In this document: in pieces, positions 59,870-64,000 of the stretch
Layout: the number at the start of each line of letters is the position of its first letter
Numbering within the stretch: position 1 is the stretch's first letter
Assembly: GCF_007097145.1 (NCBI RefSeq)
Contig: NZ_VJVZ01000001.1
Location: 124,001 to 188,000 of the forward strand
Direction: 5' to 3'
DNA: 64,000 bases
Source: Flavobacterium zepuense
GTDB taxonomy: Bacteria; Bacteroidota; Bacteroidia; Flavobacteriales; Flavobacteriaceae
Program-made: the position numbers and the translations under genes
Notes under the pieces: generated by a model
What the model saw: the letters and a program-made list of their open reading frames with translations, nothing else
Told to the model about the DNA's origin: nothing
The model's database searches: none

Positions 59870-61225
59870 ATGAATAAAATTCTTATCTGGTCTGTTACCG
59901 CTGCGTTGGCAGGCTTTCTTTTTGGTTTTGATACCGTAGTAATATCGGGTGCCGATAAACAATTACAGTCGCTATGGCAATCTTCCGATGCTTTTCATGG
60001 TTCGGTAGTTATGGGCATGGCGTTATGGGGCACCGTGGTAGGAGCTATTTTTGGAGGCATACCTACTAATAAAATAGGGCGTAAAAATACCCTTTTATGG
60101 ATAGGTGCTTTCTTTCTCGTTTCAGCCATCGGCTCGGCACTCGCTAAGGATCCTTTCACGTTTGCTGCATTCAGGTTTTTAGGTGGCCTTGGCGTAGGTG
60201 CCTCAACAATAGCTGCACCTGCATATGTATCAGAAATAGCTCCGGCATCTAAAAGAGGCCGTCTTGTAGCCCTATATCAATTTAATATTGTGCTGGGTAT
60301 ATTGGTTGCATTTGTATCTAACTATCTTCTTAAAGACATTGGCGAAAATGCATGGCGATGGATGCTGGGCATACAGGCTATACCGGCAATTATTTACATA
60401 TTGCTAATGCTTACCGTACCTAAAAGCCCAAGATGGTTACTTTCCAAATTTAGAAACGAAGAAGCGCGCAAAGTACTTGCCATTGTAGACCCAGGTGCCA
60501 ACATTGAAGCTATGATGCTTGAAATACAACAGGCAGGAGACAAAAGCCATGAAAATATCTTCATGAAAAAATACCGTTTCCCGCTAATGCTGGCATTTCT
60601 TATTGCCTTTTTTAACCAGTTCTCCGGTATTAATGCATTTCTGTATTATGCACCCCGAATATTCGAAGAGGCAGGCTTAGGCCAGAATACCGCACTGTTA
60701 AGCAGTATAGGTATAGGGGTTGCTAATTTACTGTTTACACTGCTTGGCGTAGCGCTTATAGATAAACTTGGCCGTAAACTGCTTATGTACATAGGGTCTA
60801 TAGGTTATATCATCTCGTTAGGCTTGGTATCAGCAGCATTTTACCTTAATTGGGGCGGCATGTCTGTACCGGCTTTCCTGTTCCTTTTCATAGCGTCGCA
60901 TGCAATTGGTCAGGGCGCAGTGATCTGGGTATTTATATCCGAAATTTTTCCCAACCACATACGTGCATCGGGCCAGGCATTTGGCAGTTCGGTACACTGG
61001 GTACTTGCCGCTATTATACCGTCACTAATTCCCATGCTGTTTAGCACTATTGGCCCGGAGGTTGTATTCCTCATCTTTACTATAATGATGGTTTTCCAGC
61101 TGGGCTTTGTCGCCTTCCTAATGCCTGAAACCAAAGGCAGGTCGCTTGAAGAACTAAGCGAAGAATTAACAAAAAAAGACACACCAAAAAATGATATTAA
61201 AAAAACTTCTACCGTTAGCGCTTAG
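59870..61225 (+). CDS. Sugar porter of the major facilitator superfamily (probably fructose/sugar uptake)
   Basis: 451 residues, twelve membrane helices. Sugar-porter signatures: AGFLFGFDTVVISGA in helix 1, GRKNTL after helix 2, RFLGGLGVGAS, PAYVSEIAPASKRGRL, PKSPRWLL at the end of the first half, and PETKGRSLEELS at the C-terminus. It takes monosaccharides across the inner membrane. It comes directly before a GH32 gene whose start overlaps its last 35 bases, so fructose released from fructan or sucrose is the likely substrate. The C-terminal tail is Lys/Thr-rich. Confidence 0.93.
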   Translation: MNKILIWSVTAALAGFLFGFDTVVISGADKQLQSLWQSSDAFHGSVVMGMALWGTVVGAIFGGIPTNKIGRKNTLLWIGAFFLVSAIGSALAKDPFTFAAFRFLGGLGVGASTIAAPAYVSEIAPASKRGRLVALYQFNIVLGILVAFVSNYLLKDIGENAWRWMLGIQAIPAIIYILLMLTVPKSPRWLLSKFRNEEARKVLAIVDPGANIEAMMLEIQQAGDKSHENIFMKKYRFPLMLAFLIAFFNQFSGINAFLYYAPRIFEEAGLGQNTALLSSIGIGVANLLFTLLGVALIDKLGRKLLMYIGSIGYIISLGLVSAAFYLNWGGMSVPAFLFLFIASHAIGQGAVIWVFISEIFPNHIRASGQAFGSSVHWVLAAIIPSLIPMLFSTIGPEVVFLIFTIMMVFQLGFVAFLMPETKGRSLEELSEELTKKDTPKNDIKKTSTVSA

Positions 61226-62756
61226 CGCAATGTTTATAACTGTTGCAGCTACTGCACAGGAAAAACTTACCGAAGAAACCCAATACAGGCCAAATTTTCA
61301 CTTTACCCCTAAGGGAAACTGGATGAACGACCCTAACGGACTTTTTTATGCCGATGGCACCTATCATCTTTATTTTCAATATTGGCCCTATGGAAATAAA
61401 TGGGGCCCGATGCATTGGGGCCATGCCACCACGAAAGACCTTATAAAATGGGAAGAGCAGCCTATTGCGCTTTATCCGGATAGGTTTGGCTACATTTTTT
61501 CGGGCAGTGCAGTGCTCGATATAAACAATACCAGCGGCTTTGGCGACGGAAAAACTGCTCCCGTGGTGGCCATATTTACTTACCACGACCCTGTTAAGGA
61601 AAAAGCGGGCACAATTGATGTAGAATCTCAGGGGCTTGCCTACTCACTTGACAACGGTTACACCTGGACAAAATATGATGCAGGCAACCCTATAATTAAA
61701 AACCCGGGCATACGTGACTTTCGCGATCCTAAAGTTACGTGGGACAGTGTGCACAACCAATGGATAATGGTACTTGCTGCACAGGACAGGTCGCAACTAT
61801 ATACCTCAAAAAACCTAAAAGACTGGAATTATCTGTCTGATTTCGGAAAGAACATAGGTGCACATGGAGGCGTTTGGGAATGCCCTGATTTCTTTCCTAT
61901 AAAAGTTGAAGGCACCGGCGAAACAAAGTGGGTGTTAATACAAAGCCTTAATCCGGGTGGTGCAAACGGAGGCAGCGGCACACAGTATTTTATAGGCGAT
62001 TTTGATGGTAAAACGTTTACCCTTGATAAAGCTTTTGCCGAAAGGGTGACCAAAGAAAAAGCTGTGTGGCTGGATTATGGCAAAGACAATTATGCCGGGG
62101 TTACCTGGGGCAATGCCCCTGTAAAAGATGGACATCGTATGATGATAGGCTGGATGAGCAACTGGGAATATGCCGAGGTAGTACCTACTAACGGATGGCG
62201 TAGTAGTACTACCATTCCACGGGAACTAAAGCTGGTAAAAAAAGGCAACAACTACGCACTTATAACAAGCCCTGCCGAAGCCCTTAAAAACTATATTGAA
62301 AAGACCGACAGCCAGAAAAATGTTGCTGTAAAAGGTATGGCAATACTTTCAGCAAAAGGCAAAACCGACTTTACCAAAGCAGACATCAGCTTTACTGTTC
62401 AAGGGCTAAAGCAGGATGTTTACACCTTTACCTTTACAAATGATGCTGGCGAAACGTTGAGTTTTGGCATTAATAACAAAGAACGCAATTTGTTTGTAGA
62501 CCGCTCTAAATCAAGCGATGCATCAACATTTCATAAGTTTACAGCAACACCATCAAAGGCTGCATTGGGTGAAATTCAAAAAAGCGGCACATTCCGTATC
62601 CTGATGGATAAGACCAGTATTGAAGTGTTTTATAACGATGGTGAAACGGTGATGACTGAGATATTCTTTACCAGCCAGCCATTTAATACATTCTCGGCGA
62701 CTGCCACATCTTCATTCGAAATTAGTGATCTTAAAATTAACCAACTAAAATTTTAA
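61191..62756 (+). CDS. Glycoside hydrolase family 32 fructosidase (levanase/inulinase/sucrase type)
   Basis: 521 residues. Signal peptide (LKKLLPLALSAMFITVAATAQ, 1-23), so periplasmic or surface. The five-bladed propeller has the nucleophile Asp47 in GNWMNDPNG, the transition-state Asp179 in RDFRDP and the acid/base Glu230 in VWECPDFF. The C-terminal beta-sandwich (about 375-521) is complete. It releases fructose from fructans or sucrose; exo- or endo-action cannot be told by eye. Its first 35 bases overlap the porter gene in another frame. The chosen start gives the signal peptide. Part of a SusC-linked fructan locus. Confidence 0.96.
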   Translation: MILKKLLPLALSAMFITVAATAQEKLTEETQYRPNFHFTPKGNWMNDPNGLFYADGTYHLYFQYWPYGNKWGPMHWGHATTKDLIKWEEQPIALYPDRFGYIFSGSAVLDINNTSGFGDGKTAPVVAIFTYHDPVKEKAGTIDVESQGLAYSLDNGYTWTKYDAGNPIIKNPGIRDFRDPKVTWDSVHNQWIMVLAAQDRSQLYTSKNLKDWNYLSDFGKNIGAHGGVWECPDFFPIKVEGTGETKWVLIQSLNPGGANGGSGTQYFIGDFDGKTFTLDKAFAERVTKEKAVWLDYGKDNYAGVTWGNAPVKDGHRMMIGWMSNWEYAEVVPTNGWRSSTTIPRELKLVKKGNNYALITSPAEALKNYIEKTDSQKNVAVKGMAILSAKGKTDFTKADISFTVQGLKQDVYTFTFTNDAGETLSFGINNKERNLFVDRSKSSDASTFHKFTATPSKAALGEIQKSGTFRILMDKTSIEVFYNDGETVMTEIFFTSQPFNTFSATATSSFEISDLKINQLKF

Positions 62757-62787
62757 TAAACGCGATTAACTAAAACCAAACAAATAC

Positions 62788-64000
62788 ATGAAATCTAAAA
62801 TTATTTTAATTCTCATCTTTCTATTTCCTATGATGGCTTTAATGGCGCAGGAAATAGAAGTTAAGGGAACGGTAATTTCGTCTGAAGACGGTTTACCGCT
62901 CCCGGGTGCGTCGGTATTAGTATCGGGCACTACCAATAGCGCCTCTACCGATATAGACGGTAACTTTACCCTTGCAGGTGTAACACCGGGGGCAGAACTT
63001 ACGGTAAGTTATATTGGCTTTCAAACGCAAACGATTGCGGCACAGGCATCCATAACAGTAACATTAAAGTCCGACAGTAAAGAACTGGAGGCTGTAGTAG
63101 TAACAGGCTATTCAACACAAAAGAAAACCAATATTATTGGCGCCGTTGCGGTGGTAGATATGAAGGCTTTAAACAAACAGGTGGCCCCAAACCCTATACA
63201 GGCATTACAGGGAAGGGTTGCAGGAGTGCGTGTATCGACAGATGGTTCTCCCAGCGGTGCTAACACAAACGTGGTTATACGCGGTGTGGGTACGTTAAAC
63301 AATACATCCCCATTATTAGTTATAGATGGTGTGCCTACCAAGGCAGGTATGCACGAGCTTAACCCGAATGATATTGAAACCATACAGGTACTTAAAGATG
63401 CCTCGTCTGCAAGTATTTATGGATCACGGGCCTCTAACGGCGTAATCATCATCACCACAAAAAAAGGTAAGAATGGTAAAATGAGGATAAACTTTAATAA
63501 CTACACCGCGATTTCCAGCTATGCTAATCGTACCAAAGTACTTAACGCCGAACAATATGGGCAGGCCTTATGGCAGGCCAATATAAACGATGGCATAGAT
63601 CCTAACACTAACAATGTTAGCTACCAATACGACTGGGGTGAAGTTAATGGCAGGCCAACTTTAAATAATGTTTTAGTACCCGAGTACCTTGATGAGGCAC
63701 ATACACTTAAATCGTCTAACACCGATTGGTATGATGCTATATCGCGCACGGGTATTGCACAATCGTATGATCTTTCGGTATCAAATGGCACAGATAAAGG
63801 CAGCTACCTGTTTTCGCTTGGGTATTATGACAATAAGGGCATTGTAAATACTACTGAGTACAAGAGGATATCTGCCCGTATGAACAGTTCCTACAAATAT
63901 TTTAATGGTGCTCTTACGATAGGCGAAAATTTCACAATTAACCGTAATGCAGAAGTATCAGATCCCGGTGTTTTAGACCCGGCGTTAAGGGCACTGCCTA
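62788..64000 (+). CDS. SusC/RagA-type TonB-linked outer-membrane receptor (cut by the window end)
   Basis: 404 codons are visible and the frame is open at base 64000. Signal peptide (KSKIILILIFLFPMMALMAQ, 1-21), then a carboxypeptidase-like domain (VISSEDGLPLPGASVLVSG), the SusC-type VVVTGYSTQKKTNIIGAVA segment, the plug with VAGVRVSTDGSPSGANT, VIRGVGTLNNTSPLLVIDGVP and LKDASSASIYGSRASNGVI, and the first barrel strands. It imports oligosaccharides together with a SusD partner expected just beyond the window. It lies 31 bases after the GH32 gene, in the same locus. Confidence 0.96.
   Translation, partial: MKSKIILILIFLFPMMALMAQEIEVKGTVISSEDGLPLPGASVLVSGTTNSASTDIDGNFTLAGVTPGAELTVSYIGFQTQTIAAQASITVTLKSDSKELEAVVVTGYSTQKKTNIIGAVAVVDMKALNKQVAPNPIQALQGRVAGVRVSTDGSPSGANTNVVIRGVGTLNNTSPLLVIDGVPTKAGMHELNPNDIETIQVLKDASSASIYGSRASNGVIIITTKKGKNGKMRINFNNYTAISSYANRTKVLNAEQYGQALWQANINDGIDPNTNNVSYQYDWGEVNGRPTLNNVLVPEYLDEAHTLKSSNTDWYDAISRTGIAQSYDLSVSNGTDKGSYLFSLGYYDNKGIVNTTEYKRISARMNSSYKYFNGALTIGENFTINRNAEVSDPGVLDPALRALP

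Overview
The window looks like a chromosomal segment of a Bacteroidota bacterium, most likely a Flavobacterium-type flavobacterium. The grounds are a SusC-type receptor, a one-protein hybrid two-component regulator, a large-subunit catalase, LytTR, Crp/Fnr and AraC regulators, a type IX secretion-like protein fragment, and many promoters with the Bacteroidota -7 element TAnnTTTG. Most of the sequence is A+T-rich, but about 19.5-30.8 kb is visibly richer in G+C. I see no complete tRNA, rRNA, CRISPR array or intact insertion sequence.

Layout. 0-11.7 kb: a secreted PQQ-type dehydrogenase, a 739-residue protein of unknown function, a katE catalase operon with a YciE-type ferritin-like protein, a glycosyltransferase / UDP-galactopyranose mutase / GH1-like operon, and a second YciE paralogue. 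12-15 kb: histidine kinase, two stand-alone receivers, an AraC regulator and a small membrane protein. 15.2-15.8 kb: a decayed copy of the 5' part of the FAD-binding gene that is intact at 32.0-33.8 kb. 15.8-18.7 kb: SF2 helicase and DUF2252 protein. 18.7-19.5 kb: broken photolyase-related gene. 19.5-30.8 kb: a G+C-rich island with a TonB-dependent receptor, DUF6268 protein, exported FAH-family enzyme, two Crp/Fnr regulators, HxlR and AraC regulators, NTF2-like proteins and an SDR. 30.9-31.8 kb: gene fragments. 32-37.9 kb: FAD-binding protein, msrA remnant, PaoABC-like molybdenum oxidoreductase operon. 37.9-38.7 kb: non-coding stretch with a possible tRNA-Ser 3' fragment and strong hairpins. 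38.7-41.1 kb: TetR-controlled SDR and quinone-oxidoreductase genes. 41.5-46.6 kb: LytS/LytTR-type system, adenylate cyclase and envelope proteins. 46.7-49.9 kb: Crp/Fnr regulators interleaved with NTF2-like and MBL-fold proteins. 50.2-56.4 kb: TetR-controlled RND efflux operon. 56.9-64 kb: fructan-type utilisation locus (hybrid sensor, sugar porter, GH32 enzyme, SusC cut by the window end).

The most informative signal is regulatory. Several promoters carry a palindrome centred 29.5-30.5 bp upstream of the first base of a TAnnTTTG-like element, the geometry of a class II Crp/Fnr activator site, and each lies beside a Crp/Fnr gene. Two of them (27.65 and 30.86 kb) share the whole two-operator-plus-promoter layout with no spacing change. 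Both TetR regulators have a matching operator in front of themselves and in front of their neighbouring target. The LytTR cluster has two promoters with the same 20-bp-spaced repeat exactly 30 bp upstream of the -7 element.

Many genes carry apparent single-base frameshifts (about 4290, 18840, 26080, 26420, 31100, 31614, 31730 and 49478). Some sit in clear gene remnants. Others break otherwise intact genes and may be sequence errors. Family names are from recognition of motifs by eye; no database search was run.
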